A DNA stretch of 64,000 nucleotides from Capillidium heterosporum (taxonomy: Eukaryota > Entomophthoromycota > Entomophthoromycetes > Entomophthorales > Capillidiaceae), in assembly GCA_016630905.1 (NCBI GenBank), contig WBMQ01000008.1:1550001-1614000 (forward strand). Direction: 5' to 3'. Below, in pieces: positions 22,981 to 36,129 of this stretch. Both the position numbers and the translations under genes were made by a program. Under the pieces are notes generated by a model, which saw nothing but the letters and a program-made list of their open reading frames with translations, was not told the DNA's origin and did no database searches. Numbering within the stretch: position 1 is the first letter of the stretch; every line of letters starts with the position of its first letter.

Positions 22981-25900
22981 GTTCAAATATTGCCTTAACA
23001 GCAAATTACTATTATGAGTTAGACTTGGGTATGTTTATTGAATATATGAAGTATATTGACTCTAATACAAATATTATAAGTAATAATATTTGGATCTAAA
23101 GAATATATTAAACATTGTATCGTAGTTGATAGTTTAAGTTATATTAGATAATGCATAAACACAAATTATTATAAAAATTTACTTGTCAAAAGCTACACAC
23201 ATGCTTTTATTGGTTTAAATATTAAAGGAGATATCGAAACTAAAGATAAATAGGTTTATAAATAATTTGTACTATTTATGCTTTAAAGTTAGACTAAAAA
23301 GATTTAAATTAAATCCACAACTTACAGGTTAGTATTTGTAGAATAGGAATAGTAAGAGTACCAAAAAGCGAGTTTTCACCAAAAAATTAAAAGAAATGGG
23401 ATTACTAACTAATCAAGAAGCAATTCATTTTTAAAATACGTTTAAAATCCAACCTTTATAGCTGATTTTAAGTGATTACAAACTTTTCATCTTTAGATCA
23501 AAATGTATCAATCTAATTTAATTACCTATTGATTAGAAATTAACTATACTGAAATAATATAGCTAGGTTTTAAACTATTAATTTAGCAAAAGCAAAATAT
23601 AGCTAACTAGCTAATCTACTTAAGCATAATATTCCTTGGGATAAGATTATGCAAACTAGAAAGCGAATTAAATTGATATTCAGAAATCTTTGAAACGTTA
23701 AAACATAAATTGGATTTTTTAATGTGTCAAATTGTAGACTAAATCTAATGTTTCAATTTGAAAATATTAGTAAAATATTGCATTTTCGAAACTATAAGGC
23801 ACTGAATTAGCTAGTTTAAATTCTGCTATTCTTGATAACATAAATTAGGTATGTTTAATAAATTAATATTTTATAGTTAAGTAAAAAGTTAAAAATCTAA
23901 TCACTCCTAAAATTTAGTATTAAGCTTACTAAATAATTTATTCAATATTATTTTAGTGAATTACAGCTTAAATTACTAATTTAAATTAATGTGAATTAAA
24001 AGCAATTAAAAGCAATTATAATTTAATAAACCAATTTGCTTATCAATAAGTTGCTAACTATTACATATATAGTTTTAATAGGTGAAAATTTTAAAAATGG
24101 TAGGACTAAATGCATGATTTTAAATTCTAATTCAATACTTAAATATTATTGTTCATTCAAAATAGTAGATCAGCTTAATAAAAGTGTAGATAATTATTAT
24201 AATTAGTAATCGCCTATTTCCAGTATATTTTCAAAATATAGCAGGTCTTATAAATGGTTTCCTTTTTAATGCAAAAGAACACGTTAATTTAAGCATTCAA
24301 GAATCACATAATAAGTTATGTAAAATTATAAATACTTTAATAGCATATTCAAAATTTATTTTTAAGATTAGATTCATCTAAAATCAGTCTATTCAGTAGA
24401 ATTAGAAGGCATAACTAATGCATAGACTACATTTACTAATTATGATTATAATATGCAACACTATAACTACAAGTAGCTTGCTTTAAATTGTAATCTATAG
24501 GAGGAATAAAAATAGGTAATGTATAATTTAAATATAATAACTTTATAAGCAAACTGATTTCTATCACTATTATTTATTAATTAGTAATTATATCTTTCAT
24601 TATTTAAACCTACATACAGATTATTATAGTTAGATTGCCTTTGTTAGTATTAACTAGTTTTCTACTTTTTTGCTGCAGTATCATTTATATTTTCAGTAAA
24701 ATGTAAAAGCTGTAGAAAGGCTTTTTTATTTGAGCTTATTTAATAAATTAAAAACCAAAGTACAAAATAATTAGTTTATAAATAATATTCCTTTTAATTT
24801 TTTAAATACTAAAGTATAAAAGTGATGACTAAAATATTTCTGAATCTTTTAGACTATTGTTTTGAATATTTTATACATAAATATTACAAAACTTCTATTA
24901 TTAATTTTTATTTGTTTTTGCATTTAAATTAGCTATATTTTCTTTATAAGTATAAAATCCTGTTTTATAGCCTCTAGATCAATAGATAAAGTAAGAACTT
25001 AGCTATTTATTTTATTTAGATTTTTATTAATTGTAAGTAATTATATTCTTTATTTAAATAATGAAACTAAATAATAAATGTTTACTTAAATTAACAGTGC
25101 TAATTATCTTAGCAAATTCTTTGCATTAATATTAAGATTAACCTTTTTTGATTTTGAAATTCAGATTAGTACTAATACTGTTACTAAAGCTAAAGCTTTC
25201 ATTTTTATTGAGATGAATTGGAATATCATATTTTAGTATAGTTTTGTTTAGATTCCTCATATACTCACCTTTATAATTGATTAGATAATTTATATATAAT
25301 ATTTATCAAAGCAGCAAGAATATCATATTTAAATAGCTTCTTTACTTTATTTAAACTATATTTTTAAAACTCTACTTAACATATTGCTTAACTACTAATT
25401 CTTGTACTTTTCCAAATAAATATATTTTATAATTATAATATATATAGTATTCTTACTTTTAGAAAGCATAGTATTTTTCTATTTGATTTACTTTTATAAA
25501 TATATAGTTTTAAACAATTCAAAAGTATATTGTTAGCTTAGTTTTTAGCTAAATTGTATTTTAAGCATCAGATTATTTTATTTTTTCCAAATAGGCTATA
25601 CTTTGCTCCTATTTATCAATAAGTTGAGTTATATATATTTATCATTTACTGCTCCTTATAGTAAAAAATAAGATATAAATAGATTGATGACTACTTAACT
25701 AATAGCATATTTAATACTAAACTATTTGGTTTAATAATGGTTCAATCTATATCTAAACAAATTTGTAAATTTTTATAGATTACTTTAAAAAGTATGCATT
25801 ATGTAATTTATACTTTATTATCTATAGGCTTATATATATTGGCTTTTTAATTCAAAACTATTAATTTCTATAACTTAATTTGTTATATAATTGCTAGCTT

Positions 25901-26892
25901 AATGTATCAAACCATATTTAAATAGATTTGCTAATAAATTCTAAAAAACTTATTAGTTACCATAATACTATTTAATTAGTTTAGTGCTTACCTAATTAAT
26001 ATTGTTTCTAGCTATATTTTGCAAATAAAATAAGTATCAATTTTTAATTATAAACTATACTATTATTTTATAACTTTTATATTCTGTTTATACCTTTTTA
26101 TTTAGTTTAATAGGTTTTATGTCTAACTTTTAGTATTTTGAATAAGTTAGAAATTTATAAACCTATATTTAAAGCTATTGAAGTTTTTAATATTTTAATT
26201 TTAAAACTATAGATATTTTTGAAAACCTGTAATTTAATTTTAATAAAGTATAATATATATAACTTAGCAAAGCTTTAAGTAAAGTACTTTTTATCTAATT
26301 TACTATATATATATACACTATATATATTCTAATACTATATAGCTTTAGAACTAGCATTATATATTTTATACAATGTTTATATTCTAAATTACTATTTTTG
26401 CAGCTTTTAAAAGTATATTAAAGTTTTTTAATACTTAGGCCTATAGTTTTTAAGCTTAATTATTTATTAATAAACTCTAATTTAAACTAAATAACTCAAA
26501 TCTAATATATAAAACATTTATTAGAACTTTTATACTAAACTATTACTTATATATTCTAAAAAACCATAATATATTAAAGTATTTTTAAATACTTTTTTAT
26601 ACTAATAAGTTTACCTTTTTGGTTATCTTTAGTATATAGTAAAATTTTAGATTAGATATGGTATTTTACTATTACTTTTTAGTAGATAGTTAGTATTATA
26701 TAATTTAGCCAAAACTAACCTTAATTAAAAGTATATACTATACTTACCTTAGTTAAAATTTCAAGAATATCTAAGTATTAGTATAATTTTTTAATTATTT
26801 ATAGTAGTCTTTATTAGAATTTTATTAGTTAAAACTTTAGTATTGGTTGTAGCTTAATTTTCTACTAAAATAACTGCTTTAATAATATATAT
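22981..26892. other. AT-rich tract, partly less decayed, unassigned
   Basis: The first 1.5 kb keeps more mixed dinucleotides than the surroundings; the rest is typical decayed DNA. About 26090-26320 recurs at 56262-56455 plus 57333-57386, so at least that part is repetitive. No coding motif recognised. Confidence 0.4.
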
Positions 26893-27497
26893 TATTAGGA
26901 AGTATCTATTAAAAATGCTTACTAGTAGGAGTTAGCTAGGTAGCAACAGTAGCTAATACTTTATAAAGGCTAAAGAAGTTGATACAAAGGCTATTTAAAA
27001 AGAAAATTCATACTTAAAGTTTATTTTAAAAGTGTTAAGCAGATAGAACCATTTTAATTATAGCTATAAAGCTAAGGAATATAGTTAAATCCATTAGTTA
27101 TAAATTATTTTAAGGATTTAGTTTAGTTTAGTTTTTTATTTTAGTTTAGGTTTATACAATTCTTAGTTTTAAAGAAATATATATTATTGTTTTTTAATTA
27201 TATTATACTAATAGCAAAAGGAAATATTAAATATTTAGTAGGCTTTATATAAGTAACATATCTAGTAGTAAATATTTTAGGTACTAGTAATTAGTATTTA
27301 TCTAAGCTTTAGTATCAATGATTATTAGATTTTTTTTAAAATAGTTGTTAATTTTAAAAAGTATAAGGATTAAAGAGTAGTTAGTACAAAGTTAGTAACT
27401 TAATAAAGAAATGTTGATTAGTTATCTTAGCTTAAAATATAGTTTAAATTTAGAGTATAAAGTAAAACTATAGCTGATTTAAAAATACTTCTTTATA
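26893..27497 (-). mobile_element. E LTR, decayed
   Basis: Aligns end to end with the better E copy at 38496-39112, from a decayed TGTTAGG to a decayed CCTTACA. The target duplication is unclear. Confidence 0.6.
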
Positions 27498-27656
27498 AAT
27501 ATTATATAATCTTTAGTAAATATACTTGGAAACTTTATAGTATTTAAATTAAAAACATTAATACTATACTTATTCTTATACTTAAGGATTTATAAGATAG
27601 AAGTTAGTATTATTATTAAATATAATTTATCTAGACCACTTTTTTATATTACTAGT

Positions 27657-28448
27657 TATTAGTAAATTACTTTTGCTAAGTGTTTAGTTACTAGCTTAGA
27701 TTACTAGTAAGTAGATTTAGCTAAACTTAGTAAGTTCTTTGGTATAAAATGTAATATATATTATAGGCTGACTAATATAGATATGTTAATTACTTTATAA
27801 TTAAATATATAGACTTTATTTTTATAATACTTTTAGCTAAAAATCCTTAAAATATTTAATCAAACCAACTTAAACTTAAACTATAATTAAGGTAAGTTTA
27901 AAAGAAAAGTTTTAAACAAATCTGATAAATTAACTTTAAAACTATTTTTTGTTTTTTGTTTTTTGTTTTTTGTTTTTTCTTTATTCTTTTTATTTGTTTA
28001 TTTGTTTCTTTTTGATTTTGATGTATTTTTTTTCATCTATTCTCTTTTCTAGCTTTTCTTTATACTATAAATCTAAAATAAGGCTTAATTTAAAAGCCTA
28101 TAAATAAGCTCTTTTTTCAATAAATTAGAAAGTCTATATTATAATGATTATTGTCTACCTTTATATTTTGGATTTACTTTCTTTATAGATTAATAATTAA
28201 AAATCCAGTATTAAGTTTAAAAACTAAACTTACATCTTTAATAGAAAATCAGTTTTAGGTAATTTAAACAACCTTACTATTAATTAAAATATATACTAAT
28301 AAATAGTAGGCATTTAAAATATACAAACAAATAAGCAACTGTAACTTTAAAATACTTTATTTAGTAGTAGTTAAATTATAGTTTTTTTTATAAAAAAATA
28401 AGTGTTCTAATAGTTAATATTTAACTTAGCCTAAAAGCTAAGTTAATA
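27657..28448 (-). mobile_element. A1 LTR, decayed
   Basis: About 790 bp, aligning with 56456-57332 and ending in a decayed AGCTAAGTTGACA. The flanks CTAGT and TTAGA do not match. Confidence 0.65.
27945..27978. repeat. TTTTTTG heptamer microsatellite
   Basis: Five T-hexamers separated by single G residues, in the polypyrimidine tract of the A1 LTR. Expansion here is local to this copy. Confidence 0.9.
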
Positions 28449-28743
28449 TTAGATATTTACTAAGTTTAGCCAAAAAAGCTAATAATATTATTAGCTACTA
28501 CTAATATATTTTCTATTGTTAGAATAGTAAAATTAAATATTATATTACTAATAGTTAGAGTTTTTAAGTAATAGCCAAAACTAAAAAAAGAAATAATAAA
28601 AGGTAATTAAAATCTTTAATATATAAAGTAGATTTGTAACTAAAAATATAACAAAAAAATAAGTAAAATAGGTTTATAATCTAATAATAGAAATTTTAAT
28701 AATTAAAGCTTTTATATAAGTAATAAGAATATTTAAAACCTTT
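28449..28743. other. Decayed AT-rich DNA with B-like fragments
   Basis: Weak resemblance to the U3 end of B around 28590-28740. No clear boundaries. Confidence 0.35.
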
Positions 28744-29376
28744 TGTAATAATCCTAATTATTACAATTCCTAATATAAAGCCATTGACCAATTTTCTTTA
28801 TATACTACACTATTTTTTTTACTAATCTTCAATATTTCACTTTTTATTTATATCTAGTTTTTAAACAGAAATCTATTATACTTATTAGATATTTTTAATT
28901 ATTTTTCCATATTCTTAGTTTTAGTTATATATTAGTAATCTCTAACAGATATTGCTAAAATACTAAAATGCTATTAAAAACTAGCATTTTAACAATGTTC
29001 CACTTTGCTATTTTCTAAATAGCTGTTATTTACCTTTTGATTTTAACTATTAACTATAGCTATTATAATATTCTGATCTGTTTTCTTTACTATAACTGTT
29101 TTTAATAGCCTAATATATTTTGTTTATAAATAAAGTACTATTCTTAGTTAGCCTTTTAATTATTAGATTGTATAAATATGCAGTTTGATTTTTATATTTT
29201 CTTAGCTCATTTTGTACAAACTTTCTTTACTTTACTTTAGACTTACCTCTTTTAGGTAATTTATATTACTAATACTATAATCAATATTGGGTTTACTATT
29301 CTAACTTTTTATGTTATATGTTTCTATTATAATACTATTATTAGTTAGATCCAATAGCACCTTCTTAAACCTTACA
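28744..29376 (+). mobile_element. B LTR, decayed
   Basis: Runs from TGTAATAATCC to CCTTACA, about 633 bp. The flanks CCTTT and CTTTT are one transition apart and could be a decayed duplication. Confidence 0.7.
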
Positions 29377-29430
29377 CTTTTAATTTTATAAAATTATTAG
29401 ATAATAATCTTAAATATTTTATTTAACTAA

Positions 29431-30223
29431 TGTTAACTTAGCCTTTAAGCTAAGTTAGGTATTAAATATTAAAATATTTATTTTTTATAAAAAACTTATA
29501 ATTTGGCTATTATTAGACAGAGTATTTTAGGATTATACAGTTATTTATTTAACTTTATGTTTTAAATACCTATCATTTATTAATATATATTCTAATTAAT
29601 GGTAAGGCTGCCTGAATTGCCTAAGACTAATTTTCTATTAAAAAGATAAGTTTGGGATTTTAGACTTAATGCTAGATTTTCTAAAAGTTAATCTGCAGAG
29701 AAAGTAAGTCTAAAATGTAGAGATGGATAGTAGTAATTAAGTTAATGACTTTTTAGTTTATTAAGAAAAAAGTTTACTAATAAGTCTCTAAATTATACCT
29801 TGTTTTAGATCTATTATATAAGAAGGATAAAACAAAAAGAAATAAATAAAGGGATAAAAAGGACAGTAAAAGAACAAAAGAAAAAGAGTTTTTGAATTAC
29901 TTTTATCAATAGAAAAAAAGAAAGTTTCTGAATTAATTTATTAAAATTGTTTAAGACCTTTTTTTTAAGTTTGCTCTAATTATAAATTAAGTTTAGGTTA
30001 GGCTAATTATAATGTTTTAAGGGTTCCTAATTAAAAGTGTTATAAGAATAAAGCTTTTATATTATATTTAATTATAAAGCAATTGCTGCATTTATATTAG
30101 TTAACCTATAATATAATATATATATTATGTTCTATACTAAAGGACTTACTAAGTTTTGCTAAACCTACTTAACTGAAAGTCTAAGCTAATAGTTAAATAC
30201 TTAACAAAAGCAATTAGCCAACA
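29431..30223 (+). mobile_element. A1 solo LTR with TSD ACTAA
   Basis: 793 bp from a decayed TGTCAACTTAGCC to AGCCAACA, flanked by ACTAA at 29426-29430 and 30224-30228. Confidence 0.85.
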
Positions 30224-30228
30224 ACTAA

Positions 30229-31370
30229 TATAACTTAAATCTAACTAATAATAATATTTTAATAAAAATATATAACAAAATAGATTAGAATAGTAAAATT
30301 AATACTTGTTGGGAAACGTCTATAAGAAACGTTCACCAGCTGGGATTAGCCACAAGGAAACAGTAGCCAGAACTCTATAAAGGTTAAGAACATTGACCAT
30401 AAGGCTATATAAGGAGGAGGCTTGTACTTGTAGCCTAATCCAGAGATGGTGGGCAGATAGGAATACTCCAAAGGTAGCCATCAGGCTAAGGAGCACAGTT
30501 GGGTTCATTGGTTCAGAAGGGTTCTAGGGTTTAGTTCAGATCAATTTGGTTCAGTTCTTTTGTTTAGTTCAGATCAGCACAACTCTCTACTGTTGAGGGA
30601 TGCTGATTATCAGTTCTATGTTATACTATGCAGAGAGTCTACACTATGCTAATAGCAGAAGAAATATCAAATGATTCAATATGTTTATTTAAATATAACT
30701 TAACCTACTACTAAGTTCACTGTGGGCCTTATATAGGTGACTTGTCTTTAGTAGTTGGTACTTAGGATACTAGTAATTGACATTTTCCCTAATCCATCAG
30801 TAAAACTATTCCTCTTGTTTTCTGGGCATTTGTCATTAACCCAAGAAATGCCAAGGCTGATTTAGAAATAGTTAATGCTAAATAAAATGCTTAATTCATA
30901 CTAAAGAGAAAAGAACTTCTAGCATTGCTAGGATCAATGCCAAACTAGTAATCTATGTGTCTGGAATGTAAAACTAAATTCTAGTTATTAAGTAAAGCTA
31001 TAGCTGATTAAAAGGATTTCCTTACAATACTAATTACTACATTAGTAATATGAATTATTTAAAAAAGATAACTCTAAAGAAAAGTAAAGGTTTAAATAGA
31101 ATAAGCTAAAAAAGTATAAAATTTAAATTATATATTTATACTATTTAATAATTAAAAGATTTACTAAAAATAAAGTTTTATTTATAAACTAAAAAATAAA
31201 ATTAGGCTATTATAACAGCTATAATAAATTTTAAAATCAAAAGGTAAGTAATAGCTATAAATAGTAAGGTAGGATATTATTTAAATATTAGCCTTTAATA
31301 GTATTTTAAAGATTTAAATACTATTTTAATATCTTAATAGTATTAATAACAAAATGATAAAATTTCCTTA
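30229..31370 (-). mobile_element. B LTR, decayed, split by a nested C LTR
   Basis: The two halves (30229-30306 and 31027 to about 31370) align with adjacent parts of the B copy at 46270-47006. The distal end is eroded. Confidence 0.6.
30307..31026 (-). mobile_element. Well-preserved C solo LTR with TSD ATACT
   Basis: 720 bp from TGTTGGGAAAC to TTCCTTACA, flanked by ATACT at 30302-30306 and 31027-31031. On the minus strand it has a TATATAAGGCCC box and an AAATAAACATA signal. It also carries the C-type U5 ORF (ATG at 30508, stop at 30320), which is cut 13 bp before the LTR end by a TAG where the copy at 58459 has TGG. Confidence 0.92.
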
Positions 31371-31411
31371 TATAATTGACTATTTTATATATTAATTAAA
31401 TTTTTGCTAAG

Positions 31412-31856
31412 TGTTGGAAAATAAGTATAAAAAATATTTATTAGTTAAAGTTAGTTAAAAGGCAATAGTAGCTAGAACTTTATAAAGGCTAAAAATATTG
31501 ATTATAAGGCTATATAAAAAGAAGGCTTATACTTATAGCCTAATCTAGAAATAGTAAACAGATGGAAATACTTTAAGAATAACTATTAGGCTAAGGAGCA
31601 CAGTCAGATTTATTTGTTTAAAAGGGTTTTAAGGTTTAGTTTAAATTGATTTGGTTTAGTTTTATTATTCAGTTCAAGTCAGTGCAACTCTTTACTGTAA
31701 AGGAATGCCGATTATCAGTTTTATATTATACTATACAGAGAGTCTATACTATGCTAATAGCAGAAGAAATATCAAATAATTCAATACATTTATTTAATAA
31801 TTACTTAATCTACTACTAAGTTTACTATAGGCTTTATATAGTAAACTTAGTAAAAG
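31412..31856 (-). mobile_element. Partial C LTR fused head to head with the next C LTR
   Basis: Runs from TGTTGGAAAATA to about 31840, where TTTACTATAGGC...TATATAGTAAA turns the sequence back on itself. It is followed by the opposite-strand C copy. Confidence 0.6.
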
Positions 31857-32573
31857 TGTAAGAAAATACTTCTAATTAGCTATAGTTTCACTTAACTAGA
31901 ATTTAGTTTTACATTCTAGACATATAGATTACCAGTTTGGCATTGATTTTAGCAATGCTAGAAGTTCTTTTCTCTTTAGCATGAATTAAGCATTTTATTT
32001 AGCATTGACTGTTTCTAAATCAGCTTTGGCATTTCTTAGGTTAATAATAAATGCCCAGAAAACAAGAGGAATAGTTTTACTGATGAATTAGGAAAAATGT
32101 CAATTATTAGTACTTAAAGTACCAACTACTAAAGACAAGTTACCTATATAAGACTCATAGTAAACTTAGTAGTAGGTTAAGTTATATTTAAATAAACATA
32201 TTGAATCATTTGATATTTCTTCTGCTATTAGCATAGTGTAGACTCTCTGCATAGTATAACATAGAACTGATAATCAGCATCCCTCAACAGTAGAGAGTTG
32301 TGCTGATCTGAACTAAACAAAAGAACTGAACCGAATTGATCTGAACTAAACCCTAGAACCCTTCTGAACTAATAAACCCAACTGTGCTCCTTAGCCTGAT
32401 GGCTACTCTTGGAGTATTCCTATCCACCCACCATCTCTGGATTAGGCTCCAAGCATAAGCCTCCTCCTTATATAGCCTTATGGTCAATGTTTTTAGCCTT
32501 TATGGAGTCCTGGCTACTATTACTTCCTGGCTAATCCTAGCTAGTAAACATTTCTTATAGACATTTTCTAACA
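31857..32573 (+). mobile_element. C LTR in plus orientation
   Basis: 717 bp from TGTAAGAAAATAC to TTTTCTAACA, moderately decayed, full length. No matching target duplication (AAAAG and TTATT). Confidence 0.8.
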
Positions 32574-32589
32574 TTATTAAAAGTAGAAA

Positions 32590-33175
32590 TATTTTATAAA
32601 TGAATAATAAAATTAAATATTAAGGCAGAATAAATATAAGTTATCTTTCTTAATAAATTTGCTAATTAGTAGCTTTATTTTACTATATATCACTATTTCT
32701 TACCTTATATAAACCTTTCTTACTTATATAACTTTTAGATAAGTGATTATTTTATAATAAATATTTTGATTTTTTAATATTATAATTACTATATACTTTT
32801 AGTACTAACTTTTTATAACTATTAAATTAGCTTATATTAGTTAAAATTAGTTTAGTTTTAAGTTAAATTTAAAATTAGCCTTAAATTACAATTAGCTTAA
32901 AATTAGTAAAGTTAGTATTAGATTAAAATTGCTTATAATTAAAGTTAATTAAATAACTTTGAAAATTAAAAATATCCTGGTAAACATTACTATCTTCCTT
33001 AGCTTTATTATAACTATAGCCTTTTTTGTTTTTATAAACTAACTTTAAGTTTATATTATAATAAAAGTATTAGCTACTAAAGCTATAGTTTTAAGTTTTT
33101 TTAGTTTTATCAGTATAGTTACTATTATATTAGCTTATCTTAAGCCTAACCTAGCATCTTTTAATAGACTTTTCT
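32590..33175 (-). repeat. F repeat, decayed
   Basis: Aligns in reverse with 57447-58250, ending in AATAGACTTTTCTAC, the complement of the F start. Borders are approximate. Confidence 0.5.
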
Positions 33176-33382
33176 ACAGATTTATACTTAAAAAGAATAG
33201 TTAATTCTAAATAAAGTTAGGTAGACTAAAGATTAATTGATATGATATAAATAGAGTATATAGTAGTTTAAGATAAATTGTTAATAAAAGATAAAATACT
33301 TAACTTAAAGTATAATATAATTATAAGTTATAAAACTAACCTAATATTTTATATAAAACTTATCTAAAAAGTTAAGTTAATA
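33176..33382 (-). mobile_element. A3 LTR U3-end fragment
   Basis: Matches the U3 end of A3 as at 47592-47755, ending in a decayed AGCTAAGTTGACA. Confidence 0.5.
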
Positions 33383-33445
33383 TCTTATATAAATTACTTA
33401 TCTTTAATAGTAGGTACTTTAGATATTAATGATTAGTGTTTTATT

Positions 33446-34260
33446 TATAATAACCTTAATTATTACAATTTCTATTATAAAGTCCTTACCTTATTTCATT
33501 ATTTCATTATTATACTACTTTTTATTCTAACTTTTAATCTTTTTATTTCTTATTTATAACTAGTTTTTATTAGAAATCTATTCTACTTATTAGATATTCT
33601 TAATTATTTTTCTATATTTTTAGTTTAACTATAATTTAAAAACTTCAATTTTTATTAAATAGCATCTAAATATTAAAACTTTAATAACTACTAAAAGCTA
33701 GCATTTTAACAATTTTCTATCTTACTATTTTCTAAATAACTAGTATTTATCTTTTAATTATTAACTATAGCTATTTTTAATAGCCTAATCTATTTGCCTA
33801 TAAATAAAGTATTATTTTTGATTAGCCTTTTAGTTATTAGATTATACAAATATATAGACAAAATAGATCAGACTGTTAGAAACAGCTATAGTAAAGGAAA
33901 CAAATTAGGTTGTCATAATAGCTATAGTTAATAGTTAAGATTAAAAGGTAGATAATAGCTATTTAGAAAATAGTAAGGTGGGATATTGTTAAGATGCTAG
34001 TTTTTAGTAGCATTTTAGGGATTTAAATACTCTTTTGGTATCTTAGCAATACTTGCTATAGATTACTAATATATAGCTAAAACTAAGAATATGGAAAAAT
34101 AGTCAGAATATCTAATAAGTAGAATAGATTTCTATTTGAAAACTAGATATAAATAGAAAGTAGAAATATTAAAGATTAGTAAGGAAAAAAATAGTATAGC
34201 ATACAAAGAGAATTAGTTAATGACCTTATATTAGGAATTGTAACAATCAGGGTTATTATA
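33446..34260. mobile_element. Two B LTR halves joined head to head
   Basis: 33446-33855 is B in plus orientation up to just past the polyadenylation signal. 33856-34260 is B in minus orientation from the same region to the terminal GGTTATTATA. The whole is a decayed inverted repeat with its axis near 33855. Confidence 0.65.
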
Positions 34261-34682
34261 GATCTAAAATGATTAATATAAAGTTAAATATTAAATTCTT
34301 ATTAATAGAAAAGATAGCTTTTAAGCATTAATAGATTTAATATTAAAATAATAGTTTAAGCTTAAAATCTAATTTTAATTTAAGCTATTAAGCAAAACTA
34401 TAACTGATTTGAAAAAGTTTTCTTATAATAGATTTATATTTAAATTAGTTTAATTAAATATTTTAAAAAGTTTTTAATTAATAGTTTTGTAAAAACTAAG
34501 TTTTAATATTATTATTAATTATAAAATAATTGTTATATCTATATTAGCTAGCTTAAAATATAGTGTAAATATTGTATTTTATACTAAAACTTATTAAATT
34601 TAGCTAAAATTATTTAACTAAAAGTTTAAGCTAATAGTTAAATATTTAGCAAAGTTAACTAGCTAATACTAATATTAATTAT
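34261..34682. other. Decayed DNA with an A2/A3 U5 fragment
   Basis: 34440-34672 aligns with the U5 half of A2/A3 in plus orientation. The rest is unassigned AT-rich sequence. Confidence 0.4.
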
Positions 34683-35529
34683 TATTGGCTAGTTGCTCTT
34701 ACTAAGTATTTGACTACTAACTCAAACTTCTAGTTGAATATGTTTGGCTAAACTTGGTAAGTTCTTTAGTATGTAATATGATATATATATTGTGCTGTAG
34801 GCTGACTAATATAGATACAGCAACTGCTTTACAATTAAATCTAATATAAAAGCTTTATTCTTATAACACTTTTGGTTAGGAACCCTTAAAATGTTATAAC
34901 TAACCTAACCTAAACTTAATCTATAAGTAAAGTAAACTTAAAAGAAATATTTTAAACAATTCTAATAAACTAACTTAAAAACTTTCTTTTTCTCTATTAA
35001 TAAAAGTAATTTAAAAACTTTTTTTCTTTTCTTTTAGTTTAATAGTTTGTTTTCTATTTTTGTTTATTTCTCTTTCTCTTTCTTTCTATCTATTTTCCTT
35101 CTTGTTTTCTTCTCTTCTTTTTCTTTTTTTTGTTTTTTTTATATAGTTAATCCAAAACAAGGCATAATTTAAAGGTTTGTTAGTATACTCTTTTCTTAAT
35201 AAACTAAAGAGTTACTATCTTAATTACTACTGTCTGCCTCCATATTTTAGACTTACTTTTTCTACAAGTCAATCATTAGAGAATCTAGCATTAAGTCTAA
35301 AATCCTAAACTTGCCTTTTTAATAAAAAATCAGTTTTAGGTAATTTAAGCACTTTGCTATTAGTTAAAATATATACTAATAAATAGTAGGTATTTTAAAG
35401 TGTAAGGATAAATATATAACTATATCATCCTAAAATACTTTATCTAATAGTAGTCAAATTATAGGTTTTTTATAAAAAATAAATGTTTTAATGTTTAATA
35501 CCCAACTTAGCCTAAAAGCTAAGTTGATA
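34683..35529 (-). mobile_element. A1 solo LTR with TSD ATTAT
   Basis: 847 bp from TATTGGCTAG to GTTGATA, flanked by ATTAT at 34678-34682 and 35530-35534. Confidence 0.83.
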
Positions 35530-35534
35530 ATTAT

Positions 35535-36120
35535 TATAATATTAATTATTAGGTTATAAATCTATTTTTTTGTTTTTATTTTTAGTATTTTTCTTATTAA
35601 CTTTAATCTTTTAATCCTTATTTTATAACTATTTTAGTTACTAATCTGCTTTATATTTTAAATAATTTGATCTTTTTTATTAGTAGTATAATATTAGATT
35701 TTAACATTTTAATAACAATAATAATTTTTAGTTATTAGTATTATTATAGACTTTTTAGCTAAACTTAGCTAAAATTTAATTATCTAATAAAACTATTACT
35801 AAAAGATTAAAAAGATATTTAAACTTTTTAGTATTATTTAAAGCTAGTATCTTAATAATATTATATTTTACTATTTTTAGCTATTACTTATTTTTTAACT
35901 ATAGCTATATTTTGGTAGCTTGATTCTATTTTTTAATTTATAAATAAAATTTTGTTTTTAGTAAATTATTTAGTTATTAGTATAGTATTACTATATAGTA
36001 CAAATTATTTATCCTTTTAGCTTATTATTTTTTAACTTTCTAAACTTTTTTAAATAGTTTATATTATTAATATAGTAGTTAGAATTAGTATTAATTCCCT
36101 AACCTATTTTATTATATATA
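35535..36120 (+). mobile_element. B3-type LTR, 5' part, interrupted by F
   Basis: Aligns with 19369-19968. It continues after the F copy at about 37600-37645 (decayed CATTATGACACCATT...GGATCTTAC). Confidence 0.45.
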
Positions 36121-36129
36121 TATATAAAA

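Noticed and set aside
18925-26892. Possible mitochondrial or organellar DNA because of extreme AT content
   Set aside because: AT richness follows transition decay of nuclear LTR elements whose intact copies are not AT-extreme; no organellar gene is recognised.
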